This document shows positions 1 through 43,448 of a DNA stretch of 64,000 bases, one piece after another. Position 1 is the first letter of the stretch, and each line of letters opens with the position of its first letter. Below the pieces are notes generated by a model. That model made no database searches. It was not told where the DNA came from and worked only from the letters and a program-made list of their open reading frames with translations. Source of the stretch: Misgurnus anguillicaudatus (Eukaryota > Chordata > Actinopteri > Cypriniformes > Cobitidae); assembly GCF_027580225.2 (NCBI RefSeq), contig NC_073358.2:47020001-47084000 (forward strand). Direction: 5' to 3'. Both the position numbers and the translations under genes were made by a program.

Positions 1-1848
1 ATGCCTTATATAAAAAGTTTGTGGATCTTTTAAATAGTAAAACACTTTTAAATGTCAAAATAATAATAAACAAAACGTCTACAGGGATGTACTGGTGAAT
101 ACATTTAGCCACAGATTAATTTCAATCTTTAACTTTAGACCTTGATGAGTATTAACATAATTCATTATTAACAAAATAAATAAGCCATAGGATATGAAAG
201 TGATATAGCCTACATTGTTGCATCTTTACAGTAATAAAAACCTGGCTTTCCCCCTTACTTTAAAACGAAGGCTTAGTTTGTCATTCATTACTATTTTTAT
301 GAAAACCTCAACAACAATTAAAGAAATAAAAACTCACTTATATTAAAGGAAGAAATGAAACCTTTATTAACCAGCGTATTTTTGCCCTTTTGCTTCCATC
401 ATTATCCCTTCAGTGTTGCCAGATTCAAGTAACAAAACCAGTCCAATGGCCTCTCAAAACTAGTCCCAAAAGCATGCCAATGACTCTTCAAATACCAGCC
501 AAATGAACCAATGAAACAAATCCTTCAAATCTCTAACCATCAGAAAAACATCAACCTGCTGAAACCGTTTAAAGAACCCAAATTCAGAACTCCACCGAAA
601 GACGCAGGCCTGGCAACACAGATGGGCTGGCCATGCGTTACACAATACATACGTTAACCAGGCTTTTGCATGCAGCACTAAACGGAGTTAGAAAAAATGT
701 ATATTTGACCCACTAATGGGTTAAAACAACCAAGCATAAAGTGTAAGAAACAGACCAAAACGTAAGTTCATTGAAAATGTTTAGCTCCAAATATCATTTG
801 CAATATCATAATCAAACTGCGTGTCAAGAAGTTAACCACATGAGGATGAATAAATGATTTCTGGGTGTAAACGATTTCTCTAAAACTACAATATGTAATT
901 ACAAACACTTTATCATTCACTGCCAAAATGTTGTCATATTTATAAGACTGGATCAAACGTTGTCACTACACCCAGTAGCCTTCAAACCATTTGTAACTTT
1001 GATTGACAGCACATCTATAAAAAACGATGAAGTAAATCAAGACAATTTTTCAGGTTTGTTTTGTCACATCTACATGCACACGTGTTTATTCTTCACATCA
1101 TTCCCGATTTAATCGACATGTTAAATTTCCTCTTAAATAGGGTTCCTCATAGGTTGAGGATTGGGTGTGTTTGTACTGCACATGCTCAGTAAGTACACAT
1201 AAATCTGCTGTGAGGTTGGTAAGGGTGAGTGTTTGGTAAAGACTTATGATGACAAGTCTCTGAATTCCACAGCTCAAGACCAAGGATTTCAACTCGATGC
1301 CAAATACACAAGACTTACCCTTAGTGTTAAAGTCTGTGTGTATTCTGGAATGATCTGAATCAACAGAAGAAATACTTTCTCTTACAAAGTGCTAGAAATC
1401 TGACCAAACAAGAAATGTACCATTGCATTAAAAACATCCATCCACCAGACTCCCCACTAAACTGTAAACTAAATCCAGGATTCCAGGTAGCATAATTCAT
1501 GTCCATTTACTTACTTTTTTGGGAAGCTGTTTTAACTGTGTAATAAGACAGGTCCGGATCAGGTTTTCGAAACGAGTTTGGAATAAAAAACATAATCCCT
1601 AACATATACAAGCACATACTAATACAAACAAACGTGTTGGTTTCAATGCAAACACAAAAAACAAACCCTTAGAGAGACAGGTACAGCATTTGTGATTGTT
1701 TATCCGTTCATTGCTGTCCTTTGGTTCAGTTTAGAAACTAAATAAGCGAATAAACTCTGAATAAACCGAGCTGCACTGAGTTTGAGGGATATACAAATCA
1801 TGTAGAGATGTAAAAATGTTTCAGAAAGAACTGTAAATTAAGATTTAC

Positions 1849-34566
<32,718 letters not shown>

Positions 34567-34720
34567 TTTGAGTGCGAAGAGGTTACAAATAAGCGATTAA
34601 AATGTATACGAAACGTATAAACAAACAACACTCCAAACGCGACTGTTTAAAACACACACTTCCGGTCTGTGTTTGGTACGACAGTGAAATGTGTCCGGTG
34701 TGAAACAGCAAGCATTATCT
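34567..34720 (-). promoter_or_regulatory. ppil2: ppil2 5' UTR and promoter region with ETS site
   Basis: Immediately upstream of the ppil2 ATG. ACCGGAAGT (minus strand, 34658-34666) is a consensus ETS/GABP site about 92 bp before the ATG, typical of housekeeping promoters. No TATA box is evident. The start site itself cannot be placed from sequence alone. Confidence 0.5.
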
Positions 34721-35094
34721 ACGTAGTTTGATTTTGTCAGCATTTTTGTGTTTAAGTACATTTGCTCTTATGTTCAACAAATGATGCGTCTACACAGTGT
34801 ATTAGATATAGGAAATACGAAGTCTGTTTGTCACAGTATGTAACAAGTTATGTAGTTAATAGTATGTTTCTTTATTAATAAAGCTATATTTTAAGCGATC
34901 CACAGGATGATAAAAAAAGTTTTGCTCTTGGTTTTATTCGGAACATAGTCCATCAAATTTTAAGACGCCTTAAACCACGTGGGATTTCATTTATTTGTCC
35001 AGTATTTCATTTATTTGTTATTGATTAACGTAAAGGCTTCTCTCCATTTTAAATTAAACGTGCATAGAGTAAGCCACTAGAAGGCGCTAGATAG

Positions 35095-35455
35095 CCATCT
35101 CAATGCGTCATGATGGTACCCATTAACTTATATAGTAGGAAAAACAAATACTGTGGAAGTCAATGGGTACTGTGTGCTTAGAATAGAATGGAATAGAATA
35201 GAATAGAATAGAATAGAATAGAATAGAATAGAATAGAATAGAATAGAATAGAATAGAATATATTTATTGTCACTGTACAGCTGTACAGTGCACATGCATA
35301 CAAAACCATAATACAAGACAAAAAACATTGTCTCTTACCATCATTTATCAAAATATCTTCTTTTGAGTTTAACAGAATAAAGAAACTCATGCAGGACAAG
35401 ATGAAGGTGTGTAAATGATGACAAAATTTAAATTTTGGGTGAACTATCCATTTAA
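35095..35455. mobile_element. foldback element with pentanucleotide expansion inside
   Basis: Arms TGGTACCCATTAACTTATAT and CACCATCATTTATCAAAATA belong to the family at 30360. The loop is filled by the GAATA array. Confidence 0.55.
35181..35260. repeat. (GAATA)16 microsatellite
   Basis: Sixteen pentamers with one substitution near the left end. Confidence 0.97.
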
Positions 35456-35459
35456 CTAC

Positions 35460-36017
35460 AAAAAAGTTTGATAGTATTGTTTGTTTCTAACATTCATACC
35501 CATACAGAAATCTTTTTTTATATATATTTAAAATATACCAAAATATATTTGCTTTTTCACCAATATATTTTTGACCATTTTTAAAATATATATTAAAAAA
35601 AACATTTGAAATCCCTTTAACTAAAAGTTTGATTGTTTTGTTTGTATCTAATATTCATACCCATATGGAATTTTTTTTTTCATTTTTAATGATATTTTTT
35701 AAATATATTAAAAAATATACCAAAAATATATTTGCTGAAATATATTTTGGAATATGTTTACAAAAATATATTTTTCATCAATACATTTTTTAACAATTTT
35801 TTAAAATATATTAAAAAAATACATTTTAAATCCCTTTAACTTCAAAAAGTTTGATTGTTTGTTTGTACCTAATATTCATACCCATATCAGTTTTTTTTTA
35901 TTGTTAATTATATTTTTTAAATCTACTTAAAAATATACCAAAAATATATTTGCTGAAATATACTTTGGAATATGTTTACAAAAATATATTTTTCACCAAT
36001 ATATTTTTTGACCATTT

Positions 36018-36074
<57 letters not shown>

Positions 36075-36860
36075 TAAATCCCTTTAACTACGAAAAAGTT
36101 TGATTGTTTTGACTGTTTCTAATATTCATACCCATATGGCAAAAAATCTATTTTTAATTATATTTTTTAAATATATTAAAAAATATACCAAAAATATATT
36201 TGCTGAAGTATATATTTGGAATACACTGAAAAAAATGATTCATTGAATTTAATAAAATTTTTTAAGGTAAGTGGTTGCAATCAATTTATTTAAGCAACAT
36301 TTAAACAAAAAAGATTAGTAACGTAAAATAAAATATAAAACTTTTGTTTAAATGTAGCTTAAATAAATTGATTGCAACCACTTACCTTAAAAAAATTTAT
36401 TAAATTCAATGAATCATTTTTTTCAGTGTATGTTTACAAAAATATAGACATTTTTAATATATATTTAAAAAAATAAACACAGTTTAAAGCAATAAAAATA
36501 TATATTTTAGCCCTCCATATATTTCTTTTGCTTTTGAAAGAAAAACTTTGTCTATGTTATGAACCTGTAAACATAACAGTTAAAAATGTAAAAATTAAAT
36601 GTATTTTCAACTTTAAAAATAAAATGAACTTGTATTTAGCATATATTTAAAATATTTTTTTTGGTAAAGAATACATTTTTGTCATATGTAAAATTAGAAT
36701 TTTTTGCTTGCCCTTGAAATACATTTTGAAATATATGTTGATATATGAAGGTTAAAACTAAATAAAAAAATATATACATTCAATTGAGCATTAATTTCTA
36801 CAAAATGTATGTAGCATATATTTAAAATATATTTTTGGACAGAGAAATTTATTTTTTTGG
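35460..36860. repeat. AT-rich degenerate tandem repeat (160-250 bp units)
   Basis: AAAGTTTGATTGTTTTG recurs near 35464, 35622, 35846 and 36094, each followed by ATTCATACCCATA and runs of AATATATTTTTGACCAT. Contains a (TA)n block at 36023-36070 and the MITE at 36224. Confidence 0.75.
36224..36428. mobile_element. palindromic MITE 'CACTGAAAAAAATGATTC' with TA target duplication
   Basis: Near-perfect ~95-bp inverted arms. It interrupts the phrase GGAATATGTTTAC found intact in neighbouring repeat units, with TA on each side. Confidence 0.85.
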
Positions 36861-37019
36861 CAGTATGGGTTTTTACCCATTTTTTCATGAAATATTTATT
36901 ATTTGTGTGTACTACTTTCATCAGCATTAATGCACATTGATATAAGACATTGATATAAGATAAAGGTGCAAAGATAATCACATATGATGATTTGGGTATA
37001 ACCACACCATAATTGAGCT

Positions 37020-37460
37020 TTTAAAAGAGTCATATTATGAGATTTTTTAAAGATGTAAAATAACTATTTGGTGTCCCCAGAGTGCGTATGTGAAGTTTTA
37101 GCTCAGATAATTTATTATAGCATGTTAAAATTGCCACTTTGTAGGTGCGAGCAAAAATGTGCCGTTTTGTGTGTGTCCTTTAAAATGCAAAAGTTGATGA
37201 AATGCACACACTTATCGCAATGATGGTGGTTGGTTGAAATTTAAACCCAATTGGGCTGTCAATTATTTTTTTCCCTTTCTTTCTCTCTGCACTAAATGCC
37301 AGTGCCGTAGCTGGATAGTGCAGATTTAGGGGCGGTATTATTATGATAAGATCTATTTTACACAACAGGTGAAATTTGAATTACCTAAATTTCTTCGGTT
37401 GTGTTTTTTTTCACTTTTTCTATGTTGATAGAAGCACTGGGGACCCAATTATAGTACTTG
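37020..37460. repeat. dispersed fish repeat (inverse of 21475-21830)
   Basis: TTGGTGTCCCCAGAGTGCGTAT and CACTGGGGACCCAATTATAG segments match the ppil2 intron 9 copy in inverse order. Confidence 0.6.
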
Positions 37461-37964
37461 GAATTTTTAATGATATGACCTTTTTAAAGAATTCATTGCT
37501 TTCTCATAATGTCAATGATTATTACGGCTACAATGCTTGTGACCATGGACTAAACCTCTTTGTTTTCCTTTTACCAAAGATTTGTCCCACCGATACTGTA
37601 AGTCTGTAATCTGAGATGGTAATTTTAAGTAACACTGGCCATTGTGCTATATTCATGCTGTTATCTTTTTGTTATGTATTTTTGCGTAGATCCATTTCTT
37701 TCATTAGACATATGAGTCAAAGAGAGGAATCATGGTGCATTATGAAACCGCACAATTGCAATTCCCCGAAGGCTTCCCAACAAGAGAGTTTATCCCGGGT
37801 CAATCCATTTAATATCACACATCCACTCTATATCTGTGACTTATATCTCTGGGAGTATGTGTGCATGTTCTCACGCAACATTGTAAAAAAATGATAGAAT
37901 AAAAGAATTCATTCATGTTCGATTATGTGGGCGAAACAGGAACGAGACACGTGTACATTAAGAT

Positions 37965-37970
37965 TTTATT
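37965..37970 (-). terminator. gal3st1: candidate gal3st1 polyadenylation signal
   Basis: AATAAA on the minus strand about 355 nt after the gal3st1 stop. It is the first canonical hexamer I noticed in a plausible position; cleavage is not verified. Confidence 0.35.
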
Positions 37971-38325
37971 TTTCAAATTCCAGGACTGGAGTGGACTGAG
38001 CTTTAGCAAGCCTTATGTCATCACATTTTAGCTTTGATGAGCACCGTTTCACTTAAGATTGTGAACAGAGTTATTCATCAGATGATAAGCTGTAACAATA
38101 ACAACTGTGGGTTCCCACAGTATCAGATATAAGAAAATTATTGCTATTGCCATTGGCACCAACAATTAGAACAAAAATGAGGTCACGTAACAACAACAAG
38201 TGTGGTTGATTCATATTTTTATGATTGACTCAAGCACTCGAACACTTTGCAACAACGTATTATTTCTTTCTGACACAGAAAAGGTTTTAGGTCTGTCTGT
38301 TACTGTAAAAACGCGGCATTAAGAG

Positions 38326-39475
38326 CTACCAGTGAATGATTTCTCTTATGTGACCCCACAGTCTTGTTATCCACAGGTTGACGCCCATATCAGTAAGGTA
38401 TTGCAACTCTGGGGTGAGCATTTTCCTACAGAGCTTTCGATGTGCTTTGTCAATGTTCTTTTTCAGATTGTACCCCAAAATCGACTTTTCACCGATGGGT
38501 TGCCACGGCTGCATGGAGGTCTCAAGAATGTTGCCTGCATCGACAGCATGGCCTCCCTCAATGCAAACGGAGGCCATTTCAGCGTTCCTGCGACGCAGCT
38601 CCGCCACATCCTTAGCCATGCGTTCGGAGCCATAAGCGTCCACTTTGCGCCAGAAAGTGGCGTTGAAATACTGGTAAAGTTTCCAATCGATAGCGTTCCA
38701 CTCCAGCGCCTTGGCTCGGAGGTTTGGGGCGAGTCTAGAAACGGTCGAAACTTTCCTCGCATTGAGTTTGAAAAACAGCAAGTCGTCCATTTCCCAGCAG
38801 AGCACATCCTTAAGCAAGATGAGAGACTCTTCGAAATGCTCCACCAGCATCACCAGCTGGAAACGTTGGGCGATGGCATCGATGGCCACGTCCACCCTTG
38901 GGTCGTTAGGATCCATGTTATTATCCTCCCCAAAGTCGAAGAAAAGCAAGTTTTTCAGATAAAACGAATTAAAGCCCTCGGGATCGTAGTAAAGCTCAGG
39001 ATTGTTCAGGAATTCTCCGAGCTTATCCTCCCCTGAAAGTTTCCACGTCATGGGTACCACACGTCCAAAATAGTGGAAGGAGGACTCGGCGAGGTCAGCC
39101 GGGTCACGGAGGATTGTGATGTACGAGGCGTCGGCCGGAAGCACCTTGGCCACCTCGGCAGCATTGAAACGCATGTGATTGCAGATGATATTGAAACACA
39201 TTCCCGGTCTGTAGTCTTGCACCTGCGAGCGATGGAAAGGAGACGGGTAAAAGAAGTCATTGCGGCTGTTGGGGAAGGCAAATTTCAGGTTGTGCTTTTC
39301 GCCGAAACGAAAGAGTATGTTGAGAAACGTGCTGCTGGCTGTTTTATGGGTTTTCATGAACATTACGTCCACTTTGGGAGTGCAGGGTCTCTGCTCTGAT
39401 GCATCATGGGATCTGTTTGAGATTGAGGAGTGGACGGGAGATGGCCGATGAGCACAGGAGTAAGGCACTGGGACC
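38326..39475 (-). CDS. gal3st1: gal3st1 catalytic exon
   Basis: Acceptor TTGTTTACAG, 1150 nt, residues 44-426, ending REIIHW then TAG at 38326-38328. It holds both PAPS-binding motifs and the whole lumenal domain apart from the stem. Confidence 0.95.
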
Positions 39476-39715
39476 CTGTAAACAAAAATGAATATAAATA
39501 TTTTATTGTAAATTTTATTTATCTATATTTGCCTTTTAAAGTGTACACTACCCCCGGGCCATCCCAAAACAGTACATGACTTACTCCTGCAGGCTGAAGT
39601 GGACCTCTGGGGCGGACAGACAGTACAGAAGAATCATGCATGTGGTCAACAGAGCGCCCAAAATCAGACCCTTACAGACGGACCTCCACTGTCTCGCCGG
39701 TTTTCCAACCATCAT
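38326..39715 (-). CDS. gal3st1: gal3st1, galactosylceramide sulfotransferase (complete CDS, 2 coding exons)
   Basis: Transfers sulfate from PAPS to the 3-OH of galactose in galactosylceramide and related lipids in the Golgi, making sulfatide (known for the family). Exons 39715-39585 and 39475-38326 join to 426 aa (human 423). Visible: a short cytoplasmic N terminus, a signal anchor at about residues 16-35, the 5'-phosphosulfate motif MKTHKTASST at 84-93, and the 3'-phosphate motif TILRDPADLAES around 165-176. N-glycosylation sequons are at N64 and N315, matching the two used in the human enzyme (N66, N312). The protein begins with two adjacent ATGs; the second (39712) has the better context (A at -3, G at +4). 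The single large catalytic exon fits GAL3ST family structure. Which fish paralogue (a or b) it is cannot be told here. Confidence 0.95.
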
Positions 39716-39745
39716 AACTGCCTGGTTGGAACCTGAAACAGAACC
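39585..39745 (-). other. gal3st1: gal3st1 first coding exon (UTR plus signal anchor)
   Basis: Acceptor TTGTATTAG before 39745, then 30 nt of 5' UTR, the ATG at 39715 and 131 coding nt (residues 1-44, MMVGKPARQWRSVCKGLILG and onward). The donor is GTAAGT after GGA at 39585. An acceptor here means at least one upstream noncoding exon exists. Confidence 0.88.
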
Positions 39746-40440
39746 CTAATACAAAGAGAAAAAATAAAACTGTTGAATATATTTGATGCAAATCTGTGGC
39801 TCACAACTGTGTTTCTAAACAGCATTTAAATAAATCCAGTATAAATGTGCTGCGCTATGCACTCTGCCTACACATGCAGAGTCCTCTAGTGCCGTTAACT
39901 TTTGATTACCCGGCCATTTCTAAGGGATTTTCGTCACCATTTCCTCAAGTGCCCAATTATTTGGAACACCGCTGCTCACTCAATTGCTTTTCCCCTATGA
40001 GTCGTGCCATATAAACGTACCTCTGCTCACACGGTGTGTTGGGATTTGTTATGTTTCTTATTGTGACTTCAATTCATGTGTTACAAAAAGGCCAACGCAA
40101 TGGGGATTATTCAGAAAACATATTGGTCAATTCAGGTCATTTTTAAAACCTTTTGCAAATTGATACCATGCAAATGGAATCTAGAATTTGGGATGAAATT
40201 AAATAGTATATATGGTATACATAACCATTTTCACCATTTTAGCTTTTATTTAATCAATACTAGTGCATTTCATGGTCATGCCATGTACGTTGTCTTCCAT
40301 AAGGCCTGAAAAGTTCTTTATAAAAGTTTGATATAATAGGAAAAAAAGATATTTAAAAAAAATGGTATTAAAACCGTAAGGACACTTTGGATTAGTTATA
40401 GACTGGTATATTGCAGTGATTGATATTTCGGCAGATGCCA

Positions 40441-41368
40441 TTAAAGGAATATTCCATTTTCTTAAAAGAAAAATCCAGATAATTTACTCACCACCATGTC
40501 ATCCAAAATGTTGATGTCTTTCTTTGTTCAGTCCAGAAGAAATTATGTTTTTTGAAGAAAACATTGCAGAATTTTTCTAATTTTAATGGACTTTAATAGA
40601 GCCCAACATTTAATACTTAACTCAACACTTAACAGTTTTTTTCAACGGAGTTTCAAAGGACTATAAACAATCCCAAACGAGGCATAAGGGTCTTATCTAG
40701 CAAAACGATTGTCATTTTTGACAAGAAAAATAAAAAATATGTACTTTTAAACCACAACTTTTCGTCTAGGTCCGGTCCAGCGCGACCTAAGGTAAATGCG
40801 TGGTGACGTAGGGAGGTCACGTGTTACATATATAAAACGCACATTTGCGGACCATTTTAAACAATAAACTGCCACAAAGACATTAATTAGTATCAGTTGA
40901 CATACAACAACGTAGGAACGGTCCTCTTTCAACACACTTGTAAACACTGGGGCGAAGTTTCGCATTCATCCTCTGTGACCTCTTGACGTCATGACGTATT
41001 GCGGTGACGTAGTGGGGTCAGCTGACGCATCACGACCGGATCTTCACGACGAGAAGTTGTGCTTTAAAAGTGTATATTTGTTTTTTTTATTGTCAAAAAT
41101 GACAATCGTTTCGCCAGACAAGACCCCCATGCCTCATTTAGGATTGTCCACAGTCCTCTGAAACTCCGTTGAAAAAAACCGCCAAGCGTTAAGTATTAAA
41201 TGCTGGGCTCCATCAAAGTCCATCAAAATCAGAAAAACTCTGCAATGTTTTCCTCAAAAAACACAATTCCCTCCGGACCGAACAAAGAAAGACATCAACA
41301 TTCCGGATGACATGATGGTGAGTAAATTATCTGGATTTTTCTTTTAAGAAAATGGACTAATCCTTTAA
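40441..41368. mobile_element. 928-bp foldback element with long arms, TTAA-flanked
   Basis: Left TTAAAGGAATATTCCATTTT, right inverted TTAAAGGATTAGTCCATTTT. The arms match for roughly 300 bp (ATGTTGATGTCTTTCTTTGT, GACAATCGTTT). In the gal3st1 5' intron. A folded transcript would make a long duplex. Confidence 0.8.
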
Positions 41369-41445
41369 CAAAAAATCTTTTGTCTTTTATTATGCCAGAA
41401 AACGCTTGTATAAAAGTTTGATATAATAAGTAAATGTAATATCTT

Positions 41446-42560
41446 TAAAGCTCCCATAACACATGCTGTTTCTGCTCATCTCATGTTAATCTTGAGTATG
41501 TATAGAGTAGTATTACATCCTTCATATCTCCGAAGAGTCTTTATTTTTATCAGATTTATAAAAGACAGATCAGCCCTAGTGAATGTTTCAGGAAAAACAC
41601 GACCCTCTCGAGGCTTCCAGTGGGAGGAGCGAGTCACGAGCAAGCAACACACAAAACATTGGCTGTTTCTCAATTCCAGGTACGCAAATAACAGACTTGC
41701 GTTCTCGTGGAGAACGGTCTTGGAAGAATGAACTTAGAAGGTCGCGAGAACACACAACGCACCTGTGAGAATTGAGATGTGTGCGGTCTTCCTGTTGGTC
41801 ACCTGACCTCCGCCATTGTTTTGCCGCAATGACTTCTGGGGTGTACAGCGATTTCAGCGCGCAAGTCTGCACTCGATGCATCCTCGATATCAAGAACACA
41901 TCCAGGTATTTTCATGAGTCCTCAGTACTTGCGTTCTTGAGAATTGGAATTGAACTTTGATGGTTAATGATGACGTAGAGCGAGAACACAAAGACGCAAG
42001 ATCGCTGAAGCACGCATATTGAGAAACAGCCATTATCCCACTATCTCTGGAAAACTTATTATTCACTACATGTTCGTGTCGTTTACATTATACGACTATT
42101 ATTATATGACTTTTTAACGAAATCCAGCGTTAAACAAACACACGCAAATCTCCACTGCTACAACGGATAAACAAACTATATCCATTGTTTCCATAAGGCT
42201 GGCTTACTTGGAAAGCTAAACAAGGCTTTCTTCTTCTTACATCCAAAAACACACTTCTTCTTTCGTGCCATTGTTGAGTCTTAAAGTAAAAGAAAGCTGT
42301 CGTGTGCAGTGATGCTTATGATTTCTACTCGAAGGAATAATGTTAATATGCATCCTCGTAGTTTTCGCTCTCACTCTGATTGACGTGTGGGCGTGCTTTC
42401 CCGGGGGAAGTGGCCATAAAAGGAATATGATACGTAACATTGTAGGAAAGAAGAGGCGTGAGTTTGGCCCTGAAATACTCACTTAGCATGAGGATTACAA
42501 CTCTTAAACTGTGTTGTTAAGTCAAAATGCATGAAATAGCATTAACCCCCCCCCCCTTTA
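41446..42560. mobile_element. 'TTTAAAGCTCCCATAA' element with nested MITE
   Basis: Left TTTAAAGCTCCCATAACAC, right ...CCCCCCTTTAAA. It interrupts a sequence whose uninterrupted form is at 40318-40440 (ATAAAAGTTTGATATAAT ... GACACTTT). A second element is nested at 41661-42031. Confidence 0.55.
41661..42031. mobile_element. nested MITE 'GGCTGTTTCTCAAT'
   Basis: Ends GGCTGTTTCTCAATTCC and (inverted) GGCTGTTTCTCAATATG, with internal inverted segments such as GCGTTCTCG. Confidence 0.7.
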
Positions 42561-42971
42561 AAATAAGAAAAAAAGTGTTAAAAAATGGAGGACACTTTGT
42601 ATTTGTGATAAACCGGTATATTGCAGTGACCGATATATCGGCCGATATTTTAACTTTTTAGTTTTGGGACAATAAATCTTTCTGTTCTCTTAAATTTGTG
42701 GACACACAGATGTAAAGCCTAGGGGGTGGTTTACATTTCGTGTCTAGAAACGCATGAAAAACGTTACCGCACCGCTTCCTCTCCTTCCTTCCAACGCGCT
42801 TTCGAAGCGGCATTCTGAAAAGTATTTAAAAACTGGCTACGGCCACACCACGCATGGAAAATAGCGACCGTGTTGCTCTCTATTTGAGCGTGCTTGCTGC
42901 GTGACTACATTCAAAATATGGTATTATGTGAATCGCCCCCAAGTCTGGAAGACAGTAAAATTACCAATTAA

Positions 42972-43448
42972 CTCCTTCCCCGCCAGCGTTTTTAAAAAAA
43001 GTTTCCAGCCAGCACCAGCATTTTTCATAATTTTCACAAAAGTTTAATGCCTTCCAGAAAATGTTCTTCTTTAAATATATAAACAAACAATATATCAGAT
43101 GAAAGAACAGACGCTCTGCTTTAAAAAAAAAAGAACGTTTCATCCTACCTTCATTAGTTCTCTTGTAATCACCTCTCAAACATGGGTAGGTTTCTTCAAA
43201 AACACCCAATTTTGAGCAAAAAGCTGAGATAATTCCATTTTTGTGAAGGACTTTTGATCAGATGCAGAGTGATCTTTACAACATACACGGAGTTCTTTCT
43301 CTTTCACGTGAGGCGCTGCTTCAGGGTTGTATAAGTTGCGGAAGTGCGCCACCTGGTGGATAATAGCGGAAAGACGGAAAATCTCGTCATTGGCGGGGAA
43401 GCGTTTTCTCTAAATTGACGAGATATCTCGTCAATGGCGGCGAAAGAG
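42972..43448. mobile_element. 'CGCCATTGACGAG' TTAA element, intact copy
   Basis: Flanked by TTAA at 42968-42971 and 43449-43452. Ends CTCCTTCCCCGCCAGCG and (inverted) CTCTTTCGCCGCCATTGACG. Reference copy for 21968 and 28707. Confidence 0.75.

Noticed and set aside
460..678. 72-codon minus-strand frame as a last ppil2 exon
   Set aside because: Its translation does not resemble the PPIL2 C terminus and no matching splice acceptor phase was found.
38332..39036. A 234-codon plus-strand frame
   Set aside because: It is the antisense of the gal3st1 catalytic exon; the minus frame has clear PAPS-binding motifs and correct splicing.
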